A DNA stretch of 64,000 bases, from positions 124,001 through 188,000 of the forward strand of contig NZ_LLZN01000001.1 in the NCBI RefSeq assembly GCF_001509795.1, written 5' to 3'. Within the stretch, counting starts at the first letter, position 1; every line of letters begins with the position of its first letter. Shown here piece by piece: positions 38,088-45,633 of the stretch. Both the position numbers and the translations under genes were made by a program. The notes beneath the pieces were generated by a model. That model did not search any database. It was not told the origin of the DNA and saw only the letters and a program-made list of their open reading frames with translations. The DNA comes from Streptomyces sp. NRRL WC-3605 (GTDB lineage: Bacteria > Actinomycetota > Actinomycetes > Streptomycetales > Streptomycetaceae).

Positions 38088-38345
38088 TCAGGGAGTGTCG
38101 GTGCCCGCGCGGAAGATGCGGGCCCAGCGGTTGTAGAGCCAGCGGCCGACGCGTATGCGTTTGCCGGTGGCGTGGCAGCGGCGGCAGTCCTTGCCGCGCT
38201 TCAACCGGCCTTTGCGGTCGTGCTTGAGGGCGTGGCCCATGCCCCGGCATTTGCGGCAGTTGCCGAACGGCGAGGCGGCACACACGGCGACGTAACACAG
38301 CGTGGCACCGAGCATGAGGGTGATAGCGAGCAGGGCAAGGCTCAT
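38088..38345 (-). CDS. Membrane-anchored zinc-ribbon protein, 85 residues
   Basis: One N-terminal membrane helix (MSLALLAITLMLGATLCYVA) is followed by two DnaJ-like Cys pairs, NCRKCRGMGH and DCRRCHATGKR, spaced 24 residues apart, likely one zinc site, in a very basic context. Proteins of this build are common beside traB in AICEs. It may act at the membrane with TraB or the Spd proteins. The ribosome site GGAAGGG is good, and the repeat-rich palindromic region lies directly upstream. Confidence 0.7.
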   Translation of the reverse strand: MSLALLAITLMLGATLCYVAVCAASPFGNCRKCRGMGHALKHDRKGRLKRGKDCRRCHATGKRIRVGRWLYNRWARIFRAGTDTP

Positions 38346-38388
38346 GAGGGGCCCTTCCAGGCGGTTTCCCGGGGTTTCCGCAGGTGGG

Positions 38389-38476
38389 CCGCTATCCGCT
38401 AGCGGCCTGATCAGATCGGGTTTGAGGCGCTAGCGAGGCCGCTAACGTTAGCGGGGTGTGCCGCTATCGCTAGCGG
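38389..38476. promoter_or_regulatory. Cluster of CCGCTA(A/T)C/GCTAGCGG palindromes downstream of traB
   Basis: The 8-bp word CCGCTA(T/A)C occurs at 38389-38396, 38439-38446 and 38461-38468, each followed by its near complement: GCTAGCGG at 38398-38405, GTTAGCGG at 38447-38454 and GCTAGCGG at 38469-38476. CCGCTAACGTTAGCGG is a perfect 16-bp palindrome. Between them lies GGCGCTAGCG (38426-38435). The cluster fills the 141-bp gap between traB and the next gene, where a transfer locus (clt) with TraB recognition repeats, or a promoter operator, is expected. Confidence 0.6.
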
Positions 38477-38486
38477 CCCCGGATGC

Positions 38487-40727
38487 TCAGCCCGCGTCCC
38501 GCTTTCCGTCACGCTCCGCAATCGCGGTGGTGATGTGGGAGCGGTCGATGCCGCGCCGGTTGACGACCTTGCCCTTGATCCGGCGGCCCACCTGGATCGT
38601 GGCCACGCCGTGGGGCTTGAGGGCGGCGGCCAGGCCCTCGGGGTCCCATCCGCCGTAGACGTCCTCGCGCAGTTCGGCGAGCCGGGCGGCGACGGTCTCG
38701 GACCACACCTTGGGCTCATCGGCCGGGACCACGGCGAGGATGTCGGCGAGCAGGTCGTAGGCCGGGCCGGTGACGGTCTCGGGGGCCTCCCCGAGTGCGT
38801 GGCCGGAGAGCAGTCCGGCTTTCTCCCGTGCCTTGCGGGCGCGGGCGGCGATGGCTTCGGCGCCGGGAGCGTCCACGAACACGCCGGAGACGATGCGGGC
38901 GTCCGAGCCCTCGCCCACGAAGTAGTGGATGCCCTTGTCACCCCAGGCGAACATGGTCGCCCGCACCCCGCGCTTGTAGGAGGACGTGCCGAGCACCATG
39001 TCGTTCTCGGTCTGGCCCATGACCTTCAGGCACCAGCGGGCCGCAGCGTTCGCGCTGATCCCGGTGGGCAGCGACTTGGCGTCCGGGCGCTGGGTGGCCA
39101 GCAGCAGCACGATCCCGGTAGCCGGTCCCCGCTTGACCAGGTCGGTGGCGATCTCCTCCAGTTCCTTGCCGTGCTCGGGGTGCTCGAACAGCACCTGGCA
39201 CTCATCCACGCCGACCACGATGGGGTGCAGGCCCAGGGAGCGCTTGTCGGCAAGGGCGCTGGTCACCTTGGACTCGGGGCAGATGTCCCGGGGCAGGGAC
39301 CGGATCACCTTGGTGCGGCGCCGCAGTTCCTCCCGCAGGGCGCGGAAGTCGGCGAGGACGTAGGCGATTTCCTCGTCGTCGTCACCGGCCGCGTGGCGGT
39401 GCGAGACGTTGTTGCCGACCGGGTCGAGGTCGCCGGTGCCCTTCATGTCGTAGGTGTGCAGCTCGGCGCGCGGGTCGAGGGCGGCGATGAGCAGCAGCAG
39501 CCTGAGCAGGAACGTCTTGCCCATGCGAGGGATGGCGCCGATGACTCCGGCGATGTACATCAGGGTGATGTCGACCCAGCGTCCGCGCTGGTCGGTGCCG
39601 TAGGCGACGGGCTTGAACAGGTCGACCGTGCCGGCCTTGGCCAGCGGCCAGACCGGCTTCTTCGCCTTGGTCAGGTCCTGGTCGCCGACCCACAGCACGA
39701 GGTGCCCGGTGTGCTCCTCGGCCACCGCTTCGGGCCACACGCAGCCCAGCGGGCGGCGCAGGCCGGACGCGAGCCGGTCGCGGCGCTCGATGACGTCGGT
39801 CACGGTCACGCCGTAGGGAAGGTTGCCCGACGCACGCCAGCCGGGGCCGTCGCGGGTGATGGGGGCGGTGAACTCGAACCCGTCCCGCCCCTTGGCCTGC
39901 GCCTGGTTGATGGCCGGGATGCCCAGCGCCCCCAGCGCCCGCAGCACGATGTCCGACGTGAGCTTGGTCGCCTTGGGCAGCTCCACCGCGCGGTGGATGA
40001 CCGGGTCATCGGCCTTGCGGCCGGCGAACCCGAGCGCCATCACGACCGCGCTCACCGACACCGCCTGAAGCCAGTCGGGGGCGAGCACGTACATGGCAAG
40101 CGCGGCGCCCAGTCCGACGAACATGGCCAGCACCGTAACGAGGGTGCGCAGGCGCACGCGGCCGTCGCGCTGCCGGGACAGCTTCAGGTACTCGGCGGCG
40201 TCCTCGCGGCGCACGGCGGCGAGGCGGACCGGTTCGCCCTCGCGGTCGGCCACCCACCGCATCGTGCCGCCCACGAACTTCGCGGCCCCGGTCGGGGCTT
40301 GGAGGGTGAGGCGGGCGGCGTAGACCGGAGCCCGCAGTGCGTGGTAGCCGACCGAGTGCGCGTAGTGGCGGGCCACCCATCCGGTAGCGGTCTTGAGTTC
40401 GGCGAGCGAGCGCAGCCACTCGGGAACGACCGCCCGGCGGTGCGCTCCGGCGAGCCGACCGAGGTAGCCCGGACCGGTCGCCCTGGGGGTCGGCTGGTCG
40501 ACCATCACGGGCGCGGTCGGGTCGGCCGACTCCGTGCCCGACCCATCGGGCTCCGAGTCGGGCGACTGGTCGGCGCCGGGGTCGGCGATCGGGTCGGTCG
40601 ACTCGGTACGGGCCAGCCGTGCCTTGTCGAGGTCGACCACCTCGCCCCCGGAGTCGGGTCGGGAGGCGGCGGCCATCTCGGCTTCCAGCCGGTTGAAGAG
40701 TTCGCTGTCGTCGTCGGGGTGCTTCAC
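38487..40727 (-). CDS. traB: TraB/FtsK-type conjugal DNA translocase
   Basis: A 746-residue protein from GTG 40727. An N-terminal acidic, disordered region (about 20-85) is followed by two membrane helices (about residues 194-235) and the FtsK/SpoIIIE motor: Walker A GAIPRMGKT (397-405) and Walker B IVVGVDECQ (about 493). The C-terminus holds a winged-helix domain (ETVAARLAELREDVYGGWDP, RGIDRSHITTAIAERD) expected to read the clt repeats. TraB alone transfers double-stranded DNA between mycelia. It is the largest gene of the element and lies upstream of the palindrome cluster. Confidence 0.93.
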   Translation of the reverse strand: MKHPDDDSELFNRLEAEMAAASRPDSGGEVVDLDKARLARTESTDPIADPGADQSPDSEPDGSGTESADPTAPVMVDQPTPRATGPGYLGRLAGAHRRAVVPEWLRSLAELKTATGWVARHYAHSVGYHALRAPVYAARLTLQAPTGAAKFVGGTMRWVADREGEPVRLAAVRREDAAEYLKLSRQRDGRVRLRTLVTVLAMFVGLGAALAMYVLAPDWLQAVSVSAVVMALGFAGRKADDPVIHRAVELPKATKLTSDIVLRALGALGIPAINQAQAKGRDGFEFTAPITRDGPGWRASGNLPYGVTVTDVIERRDRLASGLRRPLGCVWPEAVAEEHTGHLVLWVGDQDLTKAKKPVWPLAKAGTVDLFKPVAYGTDQRGRWVDITLMYIAGVIGAIPRMGKTFLLRLLLLIAALDPRAELHTYDMKGTGDLDPVGNNVSHRHAAGDDDEEIAYVLADFRALREELRRRTKVIRSLPRDICPESKVTSALADKRSLGLHPIVVGVDECQVLFEHPEHGKELEEIATDLVKRGPATGIVLLLATQRPDAKSLPTGISANAAARWCLKVMGQTENDMVLGTSSYKRGVRATMFAWGDKGIHYFVGEGSDARIVSGVFVDAPGAEAIAARARKAREKAGLLSGHALGEAPETVTGPAYDLLADILAVVPADEPKVWSETVAARLAELREDVYGGWDPEGLAAALKPHGVATIQVGRRIKGKVVNRRGIDRSHITTAIAERDGKRDAG

Positions 40728-40801
40728 TGAGAGTCCTTCCGAACAGGAGGGGTGACGGGGCCCGGACGCTGTCTTGGTCGGTTGTGACCGGGCCCCGTCG
40801 G

Positions 40802-41137
40802 CTACAGGTCGAACAGGCCGCACTGTGCTTCGGGCGCGGCGGGTAGGCGCTTCCTGGCGAGCCGCGCGGCGGCGGCGTGGCAATCGGTGCACCACGCGCG
40901 CAACTCGCCGACCGGGAGGCGGGCGGCGGCGACTTCGGTGGCGAGCGGGTCGGCGGACGCGGCCATGAGCCGCACCCGGTGCCCGTGCTTGCTGGTGTAG
41001 TGGTCGTGCTCGTGTGGGCACCTTCCGTCGCCCTTGGTGTGGGGGTTGCCGCACTCGCCGCCGCACTGGCAGCGGTAGCCGGCCACCTCCATCACCGTGC
41101 GGAACAGCGCGGCGCCGACGATGGGCTGTGACCTCAT
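40802..41137 (-). CDS. Cys/His-rich HNH-like small protein
   Basis: A 111-residue protein overlapping the spdB stop (ATGA). Zinc-ligand candidates are ordered as in HNH domains: YRCQCGGECGNPHTKGDG, CPHEHDHYTSKHG and LRAWCTDCHAAAARLARK. The HExDH-like centre resembles an HNH nuclease active site, but the canonical Asn is not obvious. It sits between spdB and traB, a usual place for small accessory genes in AICEs. It may be a nuclease or a zinc-binding DNA-binding protein. Confidence 0.6.
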   Translation of the reverse strand: MRSQPIVGAALFRTVMEVAGYRCQCGGECGNPHTKGDGRCPHEHDHYTSKHGHRVRLMAASADPLATEVAAARLPVGELRAWCTDCHAAAARLARKRLPAAPEAQCGLFDL

Positions 41138-42129
41138 GCCGCCGCTCCCGCGCCCTCGGCGAGCGTGTGGACGGGGTGCAGGGCGCGGCCATCGGTCCGC
41201 TCGGCGAGCAGAGCGTCACGAACGGTGCGGGCGGGGCGGGCGCCGCAGTGCAGCGCCTTGCGCAGCGCCTCGGCGTTGATCCCGGCGTCCGGCCAGTCGG
41301 CCGTGATAGCGCGTGCCTCGGCGAGCAGTTCGGCCAGGGTGCGCTGCGACGCCGTCGTCTTGCCCTTCGCGGGCCGCTTGCGCGGCGCCTTGCGCGTCTC
41401 CGGCTTCTGCGGCTCCGGGGCCTGCTCCGGAGCCGGGGCGGTTGGCACGTCGACTCCGGCGGGGGTGAGTTCGCCCATGCGCAGCATGACGCGCTCACGC
41501 CGGGGCGTCTTCCACCGCCAGGCGATGACGCCGTAGCGCTCGTGCAGGTCCGCGCGGGACAGCAGCCGTTCCCGTTCCAATGCGAGCGCGCGGGTGTAGG
41601 AGGTGACCTCCCACAGCGTCATGCGCCGCCACAGCGCGAACGTCTGTGCCGGAGCGAGCAGCCAGCGAGAGAACCGGATCTTTTCCATGCGGCGGCCGAT
41701 GGCGGCGCCGATGCGGACGGCGTAGACGTGGGCGCCGATCTCGGAGAACACCACCCACAGCAGCGGCATCGTGCCGTGTGCCACCTTCGCGGACAGCGAG
41801 TTGCCGGCCGCGATGTTCAGCCAGCACGTGACCAGGGTCAGCACCCAGGGTACGAACCGCACCCACGCCAACGCCATGTCCAGCCGGATCAACAGCAGGT
41901 TGGCCAGGGTGAACACGGGGATGGCGATGTCGATCGCGATGGGCAGCGTGTGCGGGTTGCTGAACCCCCACCGGGCTGCGGCCAGGGACACCGCGTCGAA
42001 GGAGGAATACAGGCCCAGGGCGCCGACCGCAGCGGCAGCGATCGCGCCGACTCCGGCAAGGCCCATCTCAGGGCGGGTCAGCGGCGGCACCGCCGGACGT
42101 TCGGCGACGGGCGTTGTCTCGGTGGTCAC
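41134..42129 (-). CDS. spdB: SpdB family transfer protein (DUF2637)
   Basis: A 331-residue membrane protein from GTG 42129, which overlaps the preceding stop (GTGA). The first ~160 residues contain four membrane helices (GLAGVGAIAAAAVGALGLYS; IAIPVFTLANLLLIRL; FVPWVLTLVTCWLNIAAGNS; GTMPLLWVVFSEIGAHVYAV), the DUF2637 pattern of SpdB. A cytoplasmic part follows: a basic helix near RMEKIRFSRWLLA and a Lys/Pro/Ala-rich tail with a final winged-helix-like stretch (AGINAEALRKALHCGARPAR). SpdB interacts with TraB and septal wall proteins during spreading. Confidence 0.85.
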   Translation of the reverse strand: MTTETTPVAERPAVPPLTRPEMGLAGVGAIAAAAVGALGLYSSFDAVSLAAARWGFSNPHTLPIAIDIAIPVFTLANLLLIRLDMALAWVRFVPWVLTLVTCWLNIAAGNSLSAKVAHGTMPLLWVVFSEIGAHVYAVRIGAAIGRRMEKIRFSRWLLAPAQTFALWRRMTLWEVTSYTRALALERERLLSRADLHERYGVIAWRWKTPRRERVMLRMGELTPAGVDVPTAPAPEQAPEPQKPETRKAPRKRPAKGKTTASQRTLAELLAEARAITADWPDAGINAEALRKALHCGARPARTVRDALLAERTDGRALHPVHTLAEGAGAAA

Positions 42130-42434
42130 TCCGTCACCCCCTGGCGGCGGTTCTCGGCGCGGCTGCGCTGGTTCGGCTGCGTGCGCGGGCCGTCGACCCA
42201 CGGGAAAGGGCGGATGCTGTCGGCGGCGGTGAAGACGCGGATGGCGGCGCCCGCCGGGGCGTCGAGCAGGGGGTAGACCCTGCCGCGTTCCAGCGAGGCC
42301 AGGAGGCGGGCGGCATGGTGCTCACAGCCGTCCGCTCCGGCGTTGTGGTCGTCCAGCACGGTCACGACGGCCGGGCCGTCGCACGGCGTTGGGTCCTCGG
42401 GGTGAGCGGAGGGGCAACGAGTGGTGTCCGTCAT
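42126..42434 (-). CDS. Small Cys/His-containing element protein, 102 residues
   Basis: The N-terminal half has CPSAHPEDPTPCDGPA and a later GADGCEHHAARLLASLERG, together a possible zinc site. The C-terminal half is basic. Its start overlaps the DUF6284-like gene's neighbour and its stop overlaps spdB, so it is part of one coupled transfer operon (42694 to 38487). Homologues without a known role occur at this position in many Streptomyces AICEs, as far as I recall. Confidence 0.65.
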   Translation of the reverse strand: MTDTTRCPSAHPEDPTPCDGPAVVTVLDDHNAGADGCEHHAARLLASLERGRVYPLLDAPAGAAIRVFTAADSIRPFPWVDGPRTQPNQRSRAENRRQGVTE

Positions 42435-42694
42435 GCCGCACCACCCGTCACGTCGGCCGTGCGGTTGGCCAGCGTCCGCCGCTCAGCCAGCACCCGGCGG
42501 CGGGCACGGCGGATACGGCGGGTGTCCAGCGCGGTCGGGGTGCGGTCGATGGTGATGATCTGCGCGTCGAGCAGGTCGACGTCCGCCAAGATGAGCGGAA
42601 GTTCCCGCTCGATCGCGTTCAACTCGGCAGCCGTCGGCTCGCGGTCGAAGTCGTCGGCGGTAACAACCGCCTGAGCAGCACCGATGTGCTTCAT
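42431..42694 (-). CDS. DUF6284-like small protein, first gene of the transfer operon
   Basis: An 87-residue helical protein from ATG 42694 with GAGAGG upstream. The conserved run EPTAAELNAIERELPLILAD then LLDAQIITIDRTPT and RRIRRARRRVLAERR matches what I recall as DUF6284, found almost only in actinomycete elements. It has no catalytic motif and a basic C-terminal helix. It opens the transfer operon, with a ~320-nt leader back to the palindromic operator at 43012-43040. Confidence 0.7.
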   Translation of the reverse strand: MKHIGAAQAVVTADDFDREPTAAELNAIERELPLILADVDLLDAQIITIDRTPTALDTRRIRRARRRVLAERRTLANRTADVTGGAA

Positions 42695-42834
42695 GGGTCG
42701 TGGTTCCTCTCACGAAGGAACGGCCCGACAGCGGCTCCCGGGAGGCACCCCGGGGGCCGCGCGCCGCAGATGGGAATGGGATGACGCTGCACCTCAGGTG
42801 CAGCGGGAAGAGCGGCCATGAACGAGGGGCCGCA

Positions 42835-42880
42835 GTGCCCCGGACCGGGCTCGAACCGGTCGGGCTGCCGTACGGGGCAC
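42835..42880. other. Branched hairpin resembling a tRNA T-arm and acceptor stem
   Basis: Outer arms GTGCCCCG (42835-42842) and CGGGGCAC (42873-42880) pair over 8 bp; inside, GACCGG/CCGGTC closes a 7-nt loop that reads TTCGAGC on the minus strand, the T-loop consensus. The 5' part of a tRNA (D arm, anticodon arm) is absent. It could be an attenuator in the transfer operon leader or a relic attachment site. Confidence 0.4.
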
Positions 42881-43011
42881 GCCGGTCTTCTCCGCCTTGT
42901 TTCCGACCCCTTCGGGCAGGCGGACCACGGGTTACCGGCAGTTCCCTGTGTGAAGTTCTCAAAGATCAAGCGCTTCCTTCGAGCCCGTTTCACGGAGCCC
43001 TCCGGGCGTTT

Positions 43012-43040
43012 ATGCAGTACCTGTTTTACAGGTACTGCAT
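43012..43040. promoter_or_regulatory. 29-bp perfect palindromic operator, candidate GntR/KorSA site
   Basis: ATGCAGTACCTGT (43012-43024), TTT, ACAGGTACTGCAT (43028-43040). The core TACCTGT-N3-ACAGGTA is the type bound by GntR-family dimers. It lies between the divergent transfer operon and the regulator-Nudix pair, and could control both. Confidence 0.7.
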
Positions 43041-43208
43041 GGGGGTTCGTCAAGTGCAGTGACGGAACCTCTGGGCTTTGCGCCGGGACTTCTTGGCGCA
43101 CAATCAGAATCGCCCCAGGTCAGGGGAGTTCGTTACCCCCTACGTGGACAGCTCCCGATCAGCCCACTACCGTCAAGAGCTCCCTAGATGTCCCTCGAAG
43201 GGGTGCAG

Positions 43209-43967
43209 ATGTCCAACGAGCGGTTGCGGTCTGCTCTGTTGGCCCGGGGCATGACCGTTCAGAGCCTCGCGGAAGAGATCAAGGTCAACGCAAAGACCGT
43301 GGAGCGCTGGATCACGCAGGGAAAGGTGCCGTACCGCCGTCACCAGTACGCAACGGCAGCGGTGCTCAAGGTGGACGTGACGACGCTGTGGGAGGACTCC
43401 CGAACTCAGGACTCCGCAACTGACCTGAGCAAGGCCGAGATCGTGACTGTCTACCCCCATCGGCACGTTGTGCCGTCAGACCTCTGGCGCGAGATGTGCG
43501 AGCGCGCAACGGAGTGCATCGACATCCTCGTGTACGCCGGGATCTACCTGGCGGAAGACCCGCTCTTCTTCTCGACTTTGAAGGAGAAGGCCGAAAGCGG
43601 TGTACGCATCCGTGTCCTCATGGGCGACCCAGAGTGCGAAGCCGTCACCCGGCGCGGAATCGACGAAGGGCATCGCATCATGGGCGGCAAGATCCGCAAC
43701 GCGCTGCTTAACTACCGCCCGCTGTTCACCAGCCACCCTGAGATCACCTTCCGCCTGCACGACACGGTGCTCTACAACTCGATCTACCGCGCTGATGACG
43801 AGATGTTGGCCAACACGCACGTGTACGGCATCGGCGCCTATATGGCGCCGGTATTCCACCTGCGGCAACTCCCGGGGGGCGGTCTGTTCGACACCTTCGC
43901 CAATAGCGTTGATCAGACCTGGGAAGGCGCCAGGCTAGTAACCGAACACGACATCACGGGAGCTTGA
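43209..43967 (+). CDS. XRE-type HTH protein with PLD-like C-terminal domain
   Basis: A 252-residue protein; ATG 43209 is preferred over 43188 because AAGGGG lies 6 bases upstream. Residues 5-65 are a helix-turn-helix (ALLARGMTVQSLAEEIKVNA, KTVERWITQGKVPYRRHQYA). Residues about 80-250 read like a degenerate phospholipase D-type fold seen in actinobacterial regulators (CIDILVYAGIYLAEDPLFFS, GVRIRVLMGDPECEAV, FRLHDTVLYNSIYRADDEML). No canonical HxKxxxxD is present, so it is probably a ligand sensor. Its stop lies two bases before the Nudix gene, so the two form an operon. Confidence 0.8.
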   Translation: MSNERLRSALLARGMTVQSLAEEIKVNAKTVERWITQGKVPYRRHQYATAAVLKVDVTTLWEDSRTQDSATDLSKAEIVTVYPHRHVVPSDLWREMCERATECIDILVYAGIYLAEDPLFFSTLKEKAESGVRIRVLMGDPECEAVTRRGIDEGHRIMGGKIRNALLNYRPLFTSHPEITFRLHDTVLYNSIYRADDEMLANTHVYGIGAYMAPVFHLRQLPGGGLFDTFANSVDQTWEGARLVTEHDITGA

Positions 43968-43969
43968 GC

Positions 43970-44443
43970 ATGGGACGCATCGACTACCTGCACGACCCCG
44001 ACGCCCCGCCGGCCAACTCCGTTGTGCCATCCGTCGTCGCGTTCGTACAGAACGACGCTGGACAGGTGCTGATGATTCAGAGGTCCGACAACGGCCGTTG
44101 GGCGCTACCGGGCGGTGGGCACGACGTGGGGGAATCCATCAGTGACACCGTCGTGCGCGAAGTCTGGGAAGAGACTGGGATCAAGGCGGAAGTCGTCGAC
44201 ATGTCCGGGATCTACACCGACCCCGGTCACCGGATGCAGTACGACGACGGCGAGATCCGGCAGCAGTTCAGCATCTGTTTCCGCGCCCGCCCGGTCGGCG
44301 GTGAGGTGCGGACGAGCAACGAGACGACGCAGGTCCGCTGGGTCGACCCAGCGGACCTGCTGAAGCTCGACATTCACCCCACGATGCGGCTCCGGATTGA
44401 GCACGCGATGGACCGGACGCGCCCTGCCCCCTATATCGGCTGA
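43970..44443 (+). CDS. Nudix hydrolase, Pif-like
   Basis: A 157-residue protein from ATG 43970. The Nudix box is complete: GGHDVGESISDTVVREVWEE then TGI (G-x5-E-x7-REVWEE-x-G-I). N-terminal strand ANSVVPSVVAFVQNDAGQVL and RWALPGGG are standard. In pSAM2 the immunity factor Pif, which blocks redundant transfer between element carriers, has a Nudix domain and is encoded next to regulators, as here. Alternatively it hydrolyses a nucleotide signal read by the upstream regulator. It converges with the HD gene, overlapping by 13 bp. Confidence 0.85.
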   Translation: MGRIDYLHDPDAPPANSVVPSVVAFVQNDAGQVLMIQRSDNGRWALPGGGHDVGESISDTVVREVWEETGIKAEVVDMSGIYTDPGHRMQYDDGEIRQQFSICFRARPVGGEVRTSNETTQVRWVDPADLLKLDIHPTMRLRIEHAMDRTRPAPYIG

Positions 44444-44997
44444 CGCTTCGCGGCGGCGACCTGGTCGAGGACGCGCGACGTGCACGCGAGGATCTCGGGT
44501 TCAGCGCGACGGATGAACGTCCCGATCAGGCTGTCAGGCCCGTACCGTCCGGCGATCTCGTTGACTCGGTCGACAGGGTTCGTAGGCGTACCGTCCGGCG
44601 TGGTGTTCATGTCGCAGTAGCAGAGCGCGTCATTGAGGTGCGCCGCTTCCCGCGGGAACTCCTTCTCCAGCTCCTCACGCAAACCGCGCGCTTCCGCCTC
44701 CATCCAGGCGCAGGAGTGGTGGGCCACGAGGTTCACGACTCGTGGCTCAGCATCCGCGGCGTCACGGAGGTACCGGGCACCGTCGAGAGGGTGGAACCCC
44801 GTCTTGGCAAGGTCCGGCGAGTAGCCGATGTCGTGTAGGACGGCCGCAGCCTCCAACAGCTCCGCATCCTGTCCGAGGACGGGCGCGATGGTCCGCGCCC
44901 GCTCGGCGACACCCAAGCAGTGTGCCCACCGTCGCGGCAGTGGCTCGGCGAGCAGGGACTCAGCGAGGGGATAAGCCCACTCTGTCAGCTCCGACAA
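44431..44997 (-). CDS. HD-domain phosphohydrolase-like protein
   Basis: A protein of about 188 residues. I place the start at TTG 44997, one base after the GntR stop and ten after AGGAG; a GTG at 45060 would overlap the GntR gene by 62 bases. The HD metal residues are seen in RRWAHCLGVAERA (His), EAAAVLHDIGYSP (His-Asp) and VNLVAHHSCAW. HD proteins hydrolyse phosphate esters of nucleotides. Paired with a repressor in an AICE, it may process a signalling nucleotide or dNTPs. It forms an operon with the GntR gene. Confidence 0.8.
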   Translation of the reverse strand: MSELTEWAYPLAESLLAEPLPRRWAHCLGVAERARTIAPVLGQDAELLEAAAVLHDIGYSPDLAKTGFHPLDGARYLRDAADAEPRVVNLVAHHSCAWMEAEARGLREELEKEFPREAAHLNDALCYCDMNTTPDGTPTNPVDRVNEIAGRYGPDSLIGTFIRRAEPEILACTSRVLDQVAAAKRQPI

Positions 44998-44998
44998 G

Positions 44999-45457
44999 CT
45001 AGGAACGCTCCTCTCGATTCGGCACGGCTCGCACTGTCCGTACCCTGCCCTGTCCTGCACTCGCCAGCACGCCAGCGGCTTCCAGCTTGTCCAGTGCCTT
45101 CGTCACGGTGGGGCGGGAGACCCCGAACCTGCCCATCAGGTCCGACGCGCTCAGAAAGGTTGCGCCCACCTTGAACCCTTCGGTGGGGATGAGGTCAGCG
45201 ATGCGCTCCTCCAACGGCCGTCGGTCGACCTGCTCACCCTCACGTACGACGCGCCACCGGCCGCCCCGCACCGGCTCGGCAACCCCGTCCTTCTCCAGCA
45301 CCTTGAAGGCGCGAAGCACCACTCCGCGTGAGACGTCGTGATCCCGCATGAGGTCAGCGGCAGGCGGAAGGTGCGTCATCTGCGCATCCGACTCGATCTG
45401 AGCCTTCACCACTTCCGCGACCTGCAAGTACGTATCTCGCGGACTGGCCTGCGGCAC
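44999..45457 (-). CDS. GntR-type repressor with two winged-helix domains (KorSA-like role)
   Basis: A 152-residue protein from GTG 45457 behind GGGGAGG. Two GntR winged helices stand in tandem: residues about 9-72 (YLQVAEVVKAQIESDAQ, LMRDHDVSRGVVLRAFKVLE) and about 80-145 (LEERIADLIPTEGFKVG, LMGRFGVSRPTVTKALDKLE). There is no UTRA or FCD effector domain, unlike KorSA proper. A monomer with two binding heads could read long palindromes alone. It is the best candidate to bind the operator at 43012-43040 and keep transfer genes silent. Confidence 0.85.
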   Translation of the reverse strand: MPQASPRDTYLQVAEVVKAQIESDAQMTHLPPAADLMRDHDVSRGVVLRAFKVLEKDGVAEPVRGGRWRVVREGEQVDRRPLEERIADLIPTEGFKVGATFLSASDLMGRFGVSRPTVTKALDKLEAAGVLASAGQGRVRTVRAVPNREERS

Positions 45458-45633
45458 GTGGCCTCCCCTTCATGGTTCCTTGGGCTTCTGCCCAATCGTG
45501 GCATGTCGGTTGGCAGTGTCCATAGGTCTCGCCTCAGACAGAGAAACCGCACCTGCCGTCCGACGGTGACGCTGCGGCCGTCGTTACGGCTCCGGACGCT
45601 CCCCATCCACGATCCGCGGAGAACTGGATGGGC
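45458..45633. promoter_or_regulatory. Promoter region of the GntR-HD operon
   Basis: TTGGGC-TTCT-GCCCAA (45480-45495) is a 6-bp-arm palindrome 23 bp upstream of the GntR start. TGTCGGTTGGCAGTGTCCAT follows at about 45503-45522. The region receives the end of the AT-richer cargo gene from the right. It may hold the repressor's own operator, but it does not match the 43012 palindrome. Confidence 0.4.

Larger units (their letters stand above)
42695..43208. other. Gene-free divergent control region of the element
   Basis: This 514-bp stretch separates the minus-strand transfer operon from the plus-strand regulator. It holds the 29-bp operator-like palindrome (43012-43040) and a branched hairpin (42835-42880). 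Several ORFs cross it but none has a good ribosome site, and they span the palindrome, so I treat the region as a long untranslated leader. Confidence 0.55.

Noticed and set aside
42835..42930. A tRNA gene on the minus strand (TTCGAGC T-loop with CCGGGGC-A 3' end)
   Set aside because: No D arm, no anticodon arm with U33, and the only partner of the acceptor strand lies about 18 nt from the T arm, too close for a tRNA.
42691..43101. A 136-residue minus-strand ORF ending in an ATGA overlap with the DUF6284-like gene
   Set aside because: It spans the 29-bp palindromic operator and the hairpin, has no ribosome site, and its composition (Arg/Pro/Cys-rich) looks like non-coding leader. The coupling-like overlap is probably chance.
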